Of a stretch of DNA of 64,000 nucleotides, positions 48,165-55,762 are shown piece after piece (position 1 is the stretch's first letter; each line of letters opens with the position of its first letter). Position numbers and translations under genes: made by a program. Under the pieces are notes generated by a model that had not been told where the DNA came from, searched no databases, and worked only from the letters and a program-made list of their open reading frames with translations. The stretch lies in contig DATHWP010000047.1 of NCBI GenBank assembly GCA_035460505.1, positions 56,600 to 120,599 on the forward strand, written 5' to 3'. This DNA comes from Methyloradius sp035460505. GTDB lineage: Bacteria > Pseudomonadota > Gammaproteobacteria > Burkholderiales > Methylophilaceae.

Positions 48165-49265
48165 CTAAGCGGCACGCTTAATTATCTCGTCATTTGAAAT
48201 GATCTTTTCAAGTGCTTTTTGTGCATCTTGAATCGGGCGATAGTCTATCCATGCGTCGAAATCAAAGTCGCGATCCAGAATGCCATAGGTCAACAAAAAG
48301 TCTTTTTGCTGACGGAACAACTCAACACGCTCTTGAGAAAGGTCTGGCGCCAATGACAAATGAAAGCCGTCGCGATAAGCAGCAGCAACACCTTCTGCAG
48401 TGCCACCAGTTTCACTTTGTAGAATTTTGTGTACGCCACTTAGATTGGTCTTCGCCCACTCTGCGGCGCGCAAGGTTTGGGTTAAAAATCGCACGACAAC
48501 GTCATAATGATTTTCTAACAAGTAGGTGTGTACAGTGACAGGACGAGGGGTTCCATTATTCACACGGAAACGCTTCTCAGGGAGTTTATCCAGATCAATG
48601 CCTACGACTAACCCTTGATCACGTGCGCCATCTTGAGCAGCAGCGCCTTTGACATAAATCGCATCAACACGCCCATCAAGTAAGGCATTAAAACTCGCTT
48701 GCCATCCACCATACCTGCGACCTGTAGCCGTCACTTCATCTTGGCCAACCTCAACTAAATGAATGTCATCAAGCGTCAAACCAACAGAAGCTAAAGCGCC
48801 TTTATATCCATGCAGACTGCTGATTCTGGTAATGGTACGGCCACGCTTATTTTCTGCAATGTCTTTAGGGCTGTAGGCAGGTAAAGCTAGCCGCTTACCT
48901 TTTAAGTCATCTGGCTTAGTAATGTTGGAGTCAGGGCGAACAATAATTGATTGAGCTTCCTCAATCCACGTTAGTCCAATTAAGCGGGTGTCCGCTCCTT
49001 GTGCTTTAGCGGGTAGAGCAAATAAATTGCCACCCTCACGAATCAACGTTTGCAAGCCATGATCATAGTGATGATGCCTAAATGGCGCACTATCTTCGTC
49101 TTGTAATGCACGAAGTTTGATATTGTCTTGAGCGAACTCATCCTGTAGCCATCCTAAATTATGGGCGATGCCCGAAGCAGTCGGAACGCCACCTTGGCCA
49201 TTTCCTGCGCAACGAGTAAACCACAAGGTGTTATCAGGCAAAGATTTTGAATTGTTTTGGCTCAT
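48165..49265 (-). CDS. DszB-like sulfinate desulfinase homolog (binding-protein fold, no signal peptide)
   Basis: 366 residues of the periplasmic-binding-protein fold but with no signal peptide, so cytosolic. Against the remembered sequence of DszB (2'-hydroxybiphenyl-2-sulfinate desulfinase) it shows Cys19 in LWFTRCAGN, His64 in HHHYDHG and Arg76 in LIREGGN, lining up with DszB Cys27, His60 and Arg70. RLIGLTWIEEAQSIIVRPDS and DFLLTYGILD also correspond. The inferred reaction is hydrolysis of an organic sulfinate to sulfite. Substrate and size of the active site unknown. It could alternatively be an aromatic/sulfonate binding protein. AAGGAA ribosome site, sigma-54 promoter upstream. Confidence 0.75.
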   Translation of the reverse strand: MSQNNSKSLPDNTLWFTRCAGNGQGGVPTASGIAHNLGWLQDEFAQDNIKLRALQDEDSAPFRHHHYDHGLQTLIREGGNLFALPAKAQGADTRLIGLTWIEEAQSIIVRPDSNITKPDDLKGKRLALPAYSPKDIAENKRGRTITRISSLHGYKGALASVGLTLDDIHLVEVGQDEVTATGRRYGGWQASFNALLDGRVDAIYVKGAAAQDGARDQGLVVGIDLDKLPEKRFRVNNGTPRPVTVHTYLLENHYDVVVRFLTQTLRAAEWAKTNLSGVHKILQSETGGTAEGVAAAYRDGFHLSLAPDLSQERVELFRQQKDFLLTYGILDRDFDFDAWIDYRPIQDAQKALEKIISNDEIIKRAA

Positions 49266-49300
49266 TTAAACGGTTCCTTTGAGAATGTTAATAACGTTAT

Positions 49301-49316
49301 GGCAGTTTCTATGCCA
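49301..49316 (-). promoter_or_regulatory. Sigma-54 promoter of the desulfinase operon
   Basis: TGGCATAGAAACTGCC keeps the GG and GC at the required 12-base spacing; the -12 box is CTGCC instead of TTGCW. Leader about 25 bases to the ATG at 49265. Confidence 0.72.
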
Positions 49317-49417
49317 TAGAATTACTCCCCAGTCCAAAAGTTACATAACATCATGTTTTTAATAGCCATCAGCAAACTATCACCGCTAAATTAAAGATTA
49401 GCTGGTAATAAAAAATG

Positions 49418-49432
49418 TTGTTATTGATACAA
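49418..49432. promoter_or_regulatory. Candidate enhancer (UAS) of the desulfinase operon
   Basis: TTGTTATTGATACAA matches 12 of 15 bases of the dyad upstream of the LLM operon and starts 102 bp upstream of the -24 end of the sigma-54 element. Confidence 0.55.
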
Positions 49433-49489
49433 TGCTAGGAACAGCATTGTTGCATTGGGAACAGTTCTGGTGGGTAAGTGTTACCGCCG

Positions 49490-49517
49490 AAATCACCCAT
49501 TATGCAGTGGGTGATTT
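49490..49517. terminator. Hairpin in the 49.5 kb gap
   Basis: AAATCACCCA / TGGGTGATTT forms a perfect 10-bp stem with an 8-base loop. It has no long T-run; position suits the end of the minus-strand gene at 49610-50020. Confidence 0.5.
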
Positions 49518-49528
49518 GATGTAGTTGA

Positions 49529-49550
49529 ATGACCGCTATTGGCCGACTTT
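49529..49550 (+). repeat. Dispersed hairpin repeat, copy 2
   Basis: ATGACCGCTATTGGCCGACT on the plus strand, facing copy 3. Member of the same family as 55.7 and 58.8 kb. Confidence 0.6.
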
Positions 49551-49560
49551 AGACATTCTT

Positions 49561-49598
49561 GAGCGGCTCGATACGACCCATAGCAGCCGTTAATGACG
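49561..49598 (-). repeat. Dispersed hairpin repeat, copy 3
   Basis: Minus-strand core ACGGCTGCTATGGGTCGTAT, in inverted orientation to copy 2. Confidence 0.7.
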
Positions 49599-49609
49599 AA
49601 TTACAAATA

Positions 49610-50020
49610 TTAACTATTTCCAATGTGCAACTTGCCATTTTTAACTGCTAGCCACCCTAAACCAAGAGCCTTAAAAAATACCACCCAGCTAGGTTGACCT
49701 GCATAGTGGCTGAATGTAACAACCCAAAATCCATTTGATAGCTGCAGTTCCAGTTCAGGCAACCTTCCAGTTAATTTAGCGGAAGTAATTGTAGCGTTCA
49801 TTAGTTTTTTAGATATAAATAGACAGCGTTTTTTTGTATCGTGACTACCACCAAGAATTGATCTCAACTTTTCGATTCTCCAATCAAAATCAACCATCAC
49901 TGTAATCTCGCCTTGCGGACTCCCCACTGAACCATCTCTACGTATCTGTCCCTCACTTAATGCACCAAGCTCTAAAAATAGAGCAGAGCCATGACCCATC
50001 CATACATTTGAAATGACCAT
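49610..50020 (-). CDS. Hypothetical protein
   Basis: 136 residues, no recognised domain. Predicted cytosolic: no signal or membrane segment. Contains an alternating hydrophobic, beta-rich pattern (EITVMVDFDWRIEKLRSILGG; LPELELQLSNGFWVVTF). Flanked on both sides by copies of the dispersed repeat, unlike core genes. Similar small proteins occur as scattered accessory genes. Function unknown. Confidence 0.7.
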   Translation of the reverse strand: MVISNVWMGHGSALFLELGALSEGQIRRDGSVGSPQGEITVMVDFDWRIEKLRSILGGSHDTKKRCLFISKKLMNATITSAKLTGRLPELELQLSNGFWVVTFSHYAGQPSWVVFFKALGLGWLAVKNGKLHIGNS

Positions 50021-50082
50021 TCCAGTTAATAAATCGAGTGGTGGTTTAGTTTCTATTTTTGACTCCTAGCACTTTAATGAAG

Positions 50083-50112
50083 AGGCTTAAAACGACCCTA
50101 AGCAGTCATTTT
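50083..50112 (-). repeat. Dispersed hairpin repeat, copy 4
   Basis: Minus-strand core ATGACTGCTTAGGGTCGTTT followed by TAAGCC. Lies between the genes at 49610 and 50136. Confidence 0.7.
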
Positions 50113-50135
50113 GATAGCACGGTTGGAAGGACGAA

Positions 50136-50585
50136 TTAGGATTCATTATGCATTTCGCCTCGCTGCGCATTTTCATCAACTTTGCTAGCAATATATCCGC
50201 CAATCAAGCTACAGACAAAGGTGAATGGGTAAAAGAAAAGTTGTGATAGCAACATGCCTAATATTCCCAAGATGAGTACTTTGAAAGTAAAGGTACCGAA
50301 TAAAAGAATCGATTGAATTACTATAAAAAAAGGAGTCCAAATAAAAACCAAGAAGGCTCCGCCTTTGATTGAATTCCACATATAGTGATCTGTTGTTTTG
50401 CTCGCTAAATAGCCAATAAAAATGATACTGGGGAATAGCAAATAGAGGAGCAGTGTGTGAGCAAAACCATCTTTCGCTATTGTGAAATAGTCAAATATCA
50501 ACCTACTTACTTCATTTAAGAGTGCGTCTAAAATCAGGGCAGGATAAATTATTTTCAGGAATATCTTTAGGTTATCTATCTGCAT
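50136..50585 (-). CDS. Hypothetical integral membrane protein
   Basis: 149 residues with about four hydrophobic segments (LILDALLNEVSRLIF is followed by HTLLLYLLFPSIIFIGYLA, GAFLVFIWTPFFIVIQSILL and FYPFTFVCSLIGGYIAS). No recognised domain. Charged tail at the C-terminus. Bounded by repeat copies 4 and 5. Confidence 0.72.
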   Translation of the reverse strand: MQIDNLKIFLKIIYPALILDALLNEVSRLIFDYFTIAKDGFAHTLLLYLLFPSIIFIGYLASKTTDHYMWNSIKGGAFLVFIWTPFFIVIQSILLFGTFTFKVLILGILGMLLSQLFFYPFTFVCSLIGGYIASKVDENAQRGEMHNES

Positions 50586-50601
50586 TCAGACCTCGTCCAA
50601 T

Positions 50602-50630
50602 GTCTTAAATCGACCCAAAGCAGCCACTCA
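50602..50630 (-). repeat. Dispersed hairpin repeat, copy 5
   Basis: Minus-strand core GTGGCTGCTTTGGGTCGATT followed by TAAGAC. Confidence 0.7.
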
Positions 50631-50665
50631 AACGAAGCAATTAAAGACACTCATTAAGGTTCGTA

Positions 50666-51592
50666 TTAGCCATCTTCAGATACATTATCCCAAAATGGTG
50701 GAGAACCAAACTCTTGCTTAATATGCTCTACAAATAATCTGAATTTCGTTTCAGAAGATTTGCCTGCCAACCTCACGGCATATATTGCACTCTGGTTATT
50801 TACCTTTGTGTTTTCAGCTTCAAAAGTAATGGGTACAAGCTCTTTATTCTGTATGTGTTCATAGACCAGCCAGCTTGCTAGATGACAAATTCCTTTTCCA
50901 GCTAATGCGGCATCTAAGAGAGCTTCAGTATCATTAGATTTGAATGATCCTGTCACTTTTAAGGGCTTCTTATAGTCTTTCAGATTTAGATTCCACCAAT
51001 CTGCAGGAGTACTGGTATTGCTAAGTGTAAGGCAATTGTGGTGCAACAAATCATCAGGTGTTTTAGGTAAACCGTAAGATTTGATGTATTTTGGGCTGGC
51101 ACATAATATCCGTCTCATCGGTGCGATTTTCACACCTATCAAATCGCTGTTAGATAACTCCCCTATGCGAATCGCAACATCTTTACGGTTCGCATTCAAA
51201 TCTACCCAGTCATCACTTATGTGAAGATCGACAATGATCTTGGGATACCTCTCCATAAACGTCATGACGGCAGGCGTTATAAATCTTTTGGCGAACTTAG
51301 CTGGGGCAGTAATGCTGAGTAATCCTGTCGGAATCTGTTCGCTGTCATGCAGTGATGCTTTTGTTTCATTGTAGCCATCCAACATACTTCTGGCTTGGGG
51401 TAAGAACTGAAGCCCTTTGTCCGTGAGTATCAATGAACGAGAGCTACGGTTGAATAACTTAATGCCCAGCTCTTGCTCCAATGCATCCAGCTTTCTGGAG
51501 ACCGCTGAAACAGATAAATCGAGCTTTCGGGCAACAGCACTAAAGCTACCTAAGTTATGTATAGCAATGAAATTCTCGATGAGATCAAGCAT
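50666..51592 (-). CDS. LysR family transcriptional regulator
   Basis: 308 residues from the ATG at 51592 (the frame also opens at 51631, but LysR proteins begin near LDLIENFIAIHNLGSF). Helix-turn-helix FSAVARKLDLSVSAVSRKLD, then the effector-binding domain. Divergent from the metallo-hydrolase gene (110 bases apart), so it most likely regulates that gene from the shared intergenic region. Effector unknown. Confidence 0.9.
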   Translation of the reverse strand: MLDLIENFIAIHNLGSFSAVARKLDLSVSAVSRKLDALEQELGIKLFNRSSRSLILTDKGLQFLPQARSMLDGYNETKASLHDSEQIPTGLLSITAPAKFAKRFITPAVMTFMERYPKIIVDLHISDDWVDLNANRKDVAIRIGELSNSDLIGVKIAPMRRILCASPKYIKSYGLPKTPDDLLHHNCLTLSNTSTPADWWNLNLKDYKKPLKVTGSFKSNDTEALLDAALAGKGICHLASWLVYEHIQNKELVPITFEAENTKVNNQSAIYAVRLAGKSSETKFRLFVEHIKQEFGSPPFWDNVSEDG

Positions 51593-51702
51593 GTATATAT
51601 CTTTGCGATAAAAGCAAAGGATATTATACATTAGCCTTATTGTTGAGTTATTCGATGTAATAGAAAATTCGTCACGTTTACAATTTCACGAAGGAAATGA
51701 CG

Positions 51703-52677
51703 ATGTCTATTCAATTAAACAAGCTATTTAGTGCCTCTGTCATCGCACTCAGCTTAGCAACTCTGACAGTGGGTGGCGGTTCGGTCTACGCAGCCAGTCC
51801 CATGGTTAAAACACAAGCTCCAGGGTATTACAGGACGATGCTGGGCAGTTATGAACTCACTGCGATTAGTGATGGCACTATCGATGTACCCGCAGATAAA
51901 CTTCTGTCAGAAGATGCTAGCGCGACAGTCTATACCTTACATAAAGCCTATCAGGAGGTGCCTGTAGAAACTTCCGTGAATACCTATCTAATTAATACAG
52001 GATCAAAACTGATTCTCTTTGATACCGGAGCGGGCACACTCTTCGGTCCAACCCTGGGCAAGTTCGTAGATAACTTGAAGGCGGCTGGATATGATCCCTC
52101 ACAAATTGATGAGGTGTATCTGAGTCATCTACATCCTGATCATAGCGGCGGTCTGGCACTCAATGGCAAAGCGGTTTTCCCAACAGCAACTATTTATGTG
52201 AATAAGGTAGAAGCTGACTTTTGGTTAAACCTGAAGAACAAAGAAACCGCCAGCGATATATCAAAGTCGTTCTTTGAAGGCACCAATGCATCGGTTCAAC
52301 CTTATATTGCGACTGGAAGATTTAAAACCTTTGCTGCAAATAGTCAGATTGCTCCCGGTATTAAAGTAATCGATGCTTCTGGACATACTCCAGGGCATGT
52401 TGCCTTTGACATCAAAAGTGGAAAAGACGAGTTAGTTTTGATTGGTGATCTGATCCATGTGCCTGCAGTTCAGCTGGATCACAGCGAGGTGACGATTGCA
52501 TATGACGTTGATGCAGACAAGGCCAGAGCTTCACGCAAAGCCTTTTTTGATTCCATCTCAAAAGAGGGGCAATTGGTTGGAGCTTCGCATATTTCCTTCC
52601 CCGGACTTGGCCATCTGAATAAGCCAACTAGCACTACTTATCAATGGGTGCCGGTTATTTATCAGCGGATGAAATAA
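51703..52677 (+). CDS. Exported metallo-beta-lactamase-fold hydrolase
   Basis: 324 residues. Signal peptide about residues 1-31 (ends SVYAASP). Metal motif LSHLHPDHSGGL, with later metal-ligand His/Asp in IDASGHTPGH and LIGDLIHV. This is the MBL fold, which includes lactonases, hydrolases and other enzymes; substrate unknown. Of two ATGs at 51697 and 51703, the second has the AAGGA ribosome site at a proper distance (7 bases). Divergent LysR gene alongside. Confidence 0.92.
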   Translation: MSIQLNKLFSASVIALSLATLTVGGGSVYAASPMVKTQAPGYYRTMLGSYELTAISDGTIDVPADKLLSEDASATVYTLHKAYQEVPVETSVNTYLINTGSKLILFDTGAGTLFGPTLGKFVDNLKAAGYDPSQIDEVYLSHLHPDHSGGLALNGKAVFPTATIYVNKVEADFWLNLKNKETASDISKSFFEGTNASVQPYIATGRFKTFAANSQIAPGIKVIDASGHTPGHVAFDIKSGKDELVLIGDLIHVPAVQLDHSEVTIAYDVDADKARASRKAFFDSISKEGQLVGASHISFPGLGHLNKPTSTTYQWVPVIYQRMK

Positions 52678-52682
52678 CTATC

Positions 52683-52717
52683 AAGCCCTTGCTCTATTGG
52701 TAATAAAGTAAGGGCTT
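52683..52717 (+). terminator. Terminator-like hairpin after the metallo-hydrolase
   Basis: AAGCCCTT / AAGGGCTT forms a perfect 8-bp stem around a 19-base loop, six bases after the stop codon. Short T content after it. Confidence 0.55.
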
Positions 52718-52745
52718 TACTGAGAATTAAAAGGTAAGGCTATAG

Positions 52746-52772
52746 GGCTTAAAACGACCCTTAGCGGTCATT
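52746..52772 (-). repeat. Dispersed hairpin repeat, copy 6
   Basis: Minus-strand core ATGACCGCTAAGGGTCGTTT followed by TAAGCC, nearly identical to copy 4. Confidence 0.7.
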
Positions 52773-52815
52773 AGGCATACAGCTTAATATGGGTTAGGCT
52801 TTTTAAAACTGCAGG

Positions 52816-53028
52816 CTATTTTTGACTTGATCGTTCTTTTTCATAGTCTTCATATGATTTCTTATTAAGGTTTTCTAAACATCTCTCACTCTCGCCTGGA
52901 GGCTGATTACGACAGTTATTTTCAGCTCCCCGTTTTGCACCTTCATACCAAGACTGCGTCGTGCAACCAGCGATAGTAGAAATGAACAAGGTGATATAGA
53001 TAATTACCATGGATTGTTTTGTCTTCAT
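52816..53028 (-). CDS. Small predicted lipoprotein
   Basis: 70 residues. Signal with lipobox (TIAGC, Cys about residue 22), then two Cys (NNCRNQPPGESERCL) and a charged C-terminus. Similar short lipoproteins are scattered in gammaproteobacterial accessory regions. Function unknown. Confidence 0.75.
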   Translation of the reverse strand: MKTKQSMVIIYITLFISTIAGCTTQSWYEGAKRGAENNCRNQPPGESERCLENLNKKSYEDYEKERSSQK

Positions 53029-53103
53029 TCCAAGTTACTTTCGGTTTAAAAATTCAATTTTTAGAGTCGTTATTCGACCGAAATCAGACTCTAATACTAA
53101 AGC

Positions 53104-53826
53104 CTAATCCCCGCCGCCACATCCTCCACTGGCATCTCCTCCAGCATCTCCGCTTCCATGGTCATCAGCACTATGACCAGCCCCATGGTCGCTCCCACTG
53201 ACATTATCATTAAGGCCATCGATACTGCCATCTATTGAGCTATCTGAAAAATCACCACCGCAATACACCACGTTATTTTGATCGTTGCTGGATTTACGAA
53301 GGCCACTACAGTCTGCGTAATAGGTAAATCCATCTGTGATATTCAATTTTGAATCAAGTGCAAAAAGAAGCGGTAAACGAGAAGGCTTGTGTGGATTAAT
53401 ATTCTCTTCAGCACATACATATTTCCAGCATCTTCGTAATCCAATATTGCTTTGTAAACTGCCTGAGAGGACTGCAGCTGGGGTGTGGTGAAGAAAATTC
53501 CCGAATGCCTGCTTGGTAAAAACCTGGTAATGCTTGGTATGCAGGATGAACTCATGCCAAAGTTCATCGGCGACTTGTGAGGGCATCGAGATGTATTGCT
53601 TCCCACTTTTCTGATAAGCCATGAAGAACTGCCTGAGGCCTTGATTCACCAGTTCCATATCCTTTTGCGCCAGATGAGGATATTTCTTGATGACTTTTGC
53701 ATATATGCCTTTAGGGAATTGGAACGAACGTATGTAATTTTCTCTGACCCTTGCTAGATTCAATCTCCATAGGTGACTAGCTAAAATCATGAAGGTAACT
53801 GCGAAGATTACGTTATAGGGCGTCAT
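53104..53826 (-). CDS. Glycine-rich domain-containing protein (GRDP-like)
   Basis: 240 residues. One N-terminal hydrophobic helix (residues 6-20), then a core with SQVADELWHEFILHT and FGNFLHHTPA, the pattern of GRDP-like (PF07173-type) proteins. The last about 60 residues are rich in Gly, Asp, Ser and His and end GGCGGGD. Function unknown; surface or secreted display is possible but unproven. Confidence 0.8.
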   Translation of the reverse strand: MTPYNVIFAVTFMILASHLWRLNLARVRENYIRSFQFPKGIYAKVIKKYPHLAQKDMELVNQGLRQFFMAYQKSGKQYISMPSQVADELWHEFILHTKHYQVFTKQAFGNFLHHTPAAVLSGSLQSNIGLRRCWKYVCAEENINPHKPSRLPLLFALDSKLNITDGFTYYADCSGLRKSSNDQNNVVYCGGDFSDSSIDGSIDGLNDNVSGSDHGAGHSADDHGSGDAGGDASGGCGGGD

Positions 53827-53872
53827 GAGAGATTATGGGGTTTCATAATTTGTATTTCGATGTGATTCGTTG

Positions 53873-53902
53873 TGGTTAGATTCGACCCAAAGCAGCCATT
53901 AA
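53873..53902 (-). repeat. Dispersed hairpin repeat, copy 7
   Basis: Minus-strand core ATGGCTGCTTTGGGTCGAAT. Confidence 0.7.
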
Positions 53903-53927
53903 GAACAACCTTAATATCCTTCCCTGA

Positions 53928-54287
53928 TTACTTCTCATACCATTCAGGTTTTCTTGTTGTCTTGCAAAATTTACGAGTTGCCGCTTTATCCTTGGACTCA
54001 ATTTTAGATTCCAAATCATTTAGCTTTATCATCACGCTTTCTTGATTTTTGTATTTGCGTTTAAGCTTTGCTAGCTTTGTATCAGTTCCTGGACATGATT
54101 GGCAAATTGACCAATCAATATCCGCTTGCCTATCTTTATCATAACCATATTCTCCCCGCCAATGATCGCAAGATTCTCGAAGTTCTAGAAAACTTGATAC
54201 ATCAGTCGGTAATGGAGTTTCGGCAGAACAAATATCAAAAACACAAAGTAAGGGCACAACCAAAATAACTAATCTAAGCATCAGCAC
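53928..54287 (-). CDS. Exported hypothetical protein with conserved cysteines
   Basis: 119 residues. Signal peptide about 1-22 (ends CSAETP). Four Cys in the mature part: RESCDHWRGEYGYD, SICQSCPGT and RKFCKTT. A small family of accessory proteins with the ESCDHW..GE segment is known to occur in proteobacteria; function unknown. Confidence 0.78.
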   Translation of the reverse strand: MLMLRLVILVVPLLCVFDICSAETPLPTDVSSFLELRESCDHWRGEYGYDKDRQADIDWSICQSCPGTDTKLAKLKRKYKNQESVMIKLNDLESKIESKDKAATRKFCKTTRKPEWYEK

Positions 54288-54318
54288 TCCATTTAATATC
54301 TCAATTACTTATCGTGCT

Positions 54319-54349
54319 ATGGCTTAAAGCGACCCATAGCAGATATTTG
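54319..54349 (-). repeat. Dispersed hairpin repeat, copy 8
   Basis: Minus-strand core ATCTGCTATGGGTCGCTTTA followed by AGCC; first base triplet differs from the other copies. Confidence 0.65.
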
Positions 54350-54358
54350 GATAGGGAA

Positions 54359-55027
54359 TTAATCCGATCTAATCTTTGCATTAAAACCATACTCTTTTAG
54401 CTTAGCTGCTATTTCTGGCTCGTATCCTTCTTGGGGAGTCAGTTCGAAAGCCCTGAACATATCCCTTTTTGCCATATCCTTATTACCCACAGCTTCATAT
54501 GAACGCCCACGTTCATAAAGGGCATACCCATAATCAGGTTGTTTTGGTATGCCCAATGTATAGCTTTCAATTGCTTCATTGTACCGACCTGCTTCATAGA
54601 GAGTTCTCGCTTTATGATAATACACAGCCATACCAGCGCCTGTGCCAGGACCGTCTTCATCATAATTAAAAGCAGCATTGATGGCTTCTAGAGACTTATC
54701 AAATTCTTTAACTTCTCTGTAATAAGCCCCCAACATTAACAACGGCCAAACATCTTTTGGTTTTTCAAGTACTATGGCTTGCTTCTGGTCGTCAATAGCC
54801 AAATTATATTGTTTGGTATTAAAATAAGCCCCAGCACGCTCTGCAAGTATATAAGCCTGTGCTTCATTCTTAAGAGGAAGATTTAGGCATTTAGTTAGTG
54901 ACTCAATCGCCAACAAATATTCTTTCTTTCCATTAGCTTCAATACCAGCCTTGCAATCTGCTAGATCAGCTTTTGCTGAGCAAGATAGTAGTAAAGTAAG
55001 TAGTGGGAGGATTAGAAGTCTTTTCAT
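54359..55027 (-). CDS. Exported tetratricopeptide-repeat protein
   Basis: 222 residues. Signal with a possible lipobox (LLLSCSAKADL). Then TPR-type helices: YILAERAGAYFNTKQYNLAI, AVYYHKARTLYEAGRYNEAI and GYALYERGRSYEAVGNKDMA are clear repeats. Such proteins scaffold interactions in the periplasm; partner unknown. Confidence 0.82.
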   Translation of the reverse strand: MKRLLILPLLTLLLSCSAKADLADCKAGIEANGKKEYLLAIESLTKCLNLPLKNEAQAYILAERAGAYFNTKQYNLAIDDQKQAIVLEKPKDVWPLLMLGAYYREVKEFDKSLEAINAAFNYDEDGPGTGAGMAVYYHKARTLYEAGRYNEAIESYTLGIPKQPDYGYALYERGRSYEAVGNKDMAKRDMFRAFELTPQEGYEPEIAAKLKEYGFNAKIRSD

Positions 55028-55070
55028 AAAACCTTAACTTATAGTCTGAATAAGGAAAATTTAATAATTC

Positions 55071-55607
55071 TTAGGCGTCCGCCGGCATGAACGTGCCCAC
55101 TATCGTTAATAAAAATAATAGCCCACCCAGTATTATTCCTACCCAGTTCGCTTTGGAAAACTTCTTATTACCATCATAGCCAGGGGTTAATCTTGAGTTG
55201 ATTTCAATTGCAGCATTATTGACGGGTATTAACGGAAGAATCGCTGCGAAAGTGATTAGCCAGTATGGGTCTGGCAGCCGCCATAAGGCCTGCAATATAA
55301 AATAAATAAATGCTAAAACTCCAGCAGGTAATGCATTGTTTTCCGGCTTATCATCTATGTTGCCTCTAACATCTTTAAAGAAACTATATGCCCAAAGCGG
55401 TGCGAACACTGACCTCCAGACCGGCATGATCTTTTCTCCTGAGCGCTTTTTAATGATCGCCCAATTTTTGTAGAACCAATAGATCTGATATAAACCAAGG
55501 GTCACCAAGGACATGGTGACGAATTTAAATGTTGATGTCGTGAAGTAATATGGCTCAGTTACAGCGACAGCATTATTGTATGCAGAATTCTCTGATATGG
55601 ACGACAT
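55071..55607 (-). CDS. DUF4234-like membrane protein
   Basis: 178 residues with about four membrane segments. The first segment carries TLGLYQIYWFYKNWAIIKKRS, resembling DUF4234. Later helices are GVLAFIYFILQALW and WLITFAAILPLIPV, with a final helix near the C-terminus. Function unknown; the family assignment is tentative. Confidence 0.68.
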   Translation of the reverse strand: MSSISENSAYNNAVAVTEPYYFTTSTFKFVTMSLVTLGLYQIYWFYKNWAIIKKRSGEKIMPVWRSVFAPLWAYSFFKDVRGNIDDKPENNALPAGVLAFIYFILQALWRLPDPYWLITFAAILPLIPVNNAAIEINSRLTPGYDGNKKFSKANWVGIILGGLLFLLTIVGTFMPADA

Positions 55608-55731
55608 CTTTTCCCCTTTTTTGGTACAGCTAAATATTTATGACTTAATAATTATTTTTAATAATGCACTTTTAAAATTGATTGTAATTTAAGAATTTAC
55701 TTTAGTGGGAATTACGGAAGTCTTAAATTAC

Positions 55732-55762
55732 GGGTGACTGCTATTGGCCGATAGCAGCCTAT
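55732..55762 (+). repeat. Dispersed hairpin repeat, copy 9 (perfect stem)
   Basis: CTGCTAT-TGGCCG-ATAGCAG is a perfect 7-bp hairpin. This full form shows what the truncated copies derive from. It lies in the 265-bp gap 55608-55872, which otherwise shows only a 22-codon frame (55798-55866, minus). Confidence 0.75.

Larger units (their letters stand above)
49266..49609. other. 344-bp intergenic region
   Basis: Holds the sigma-54 promoter and upstream dyad of the desulfinase operon, a 10-bp-stem hairpin at 49490-49517 and two inverted copies of the dispersed repeat (49529-49598). No coding sequence recognised. Confidence 0.8.
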
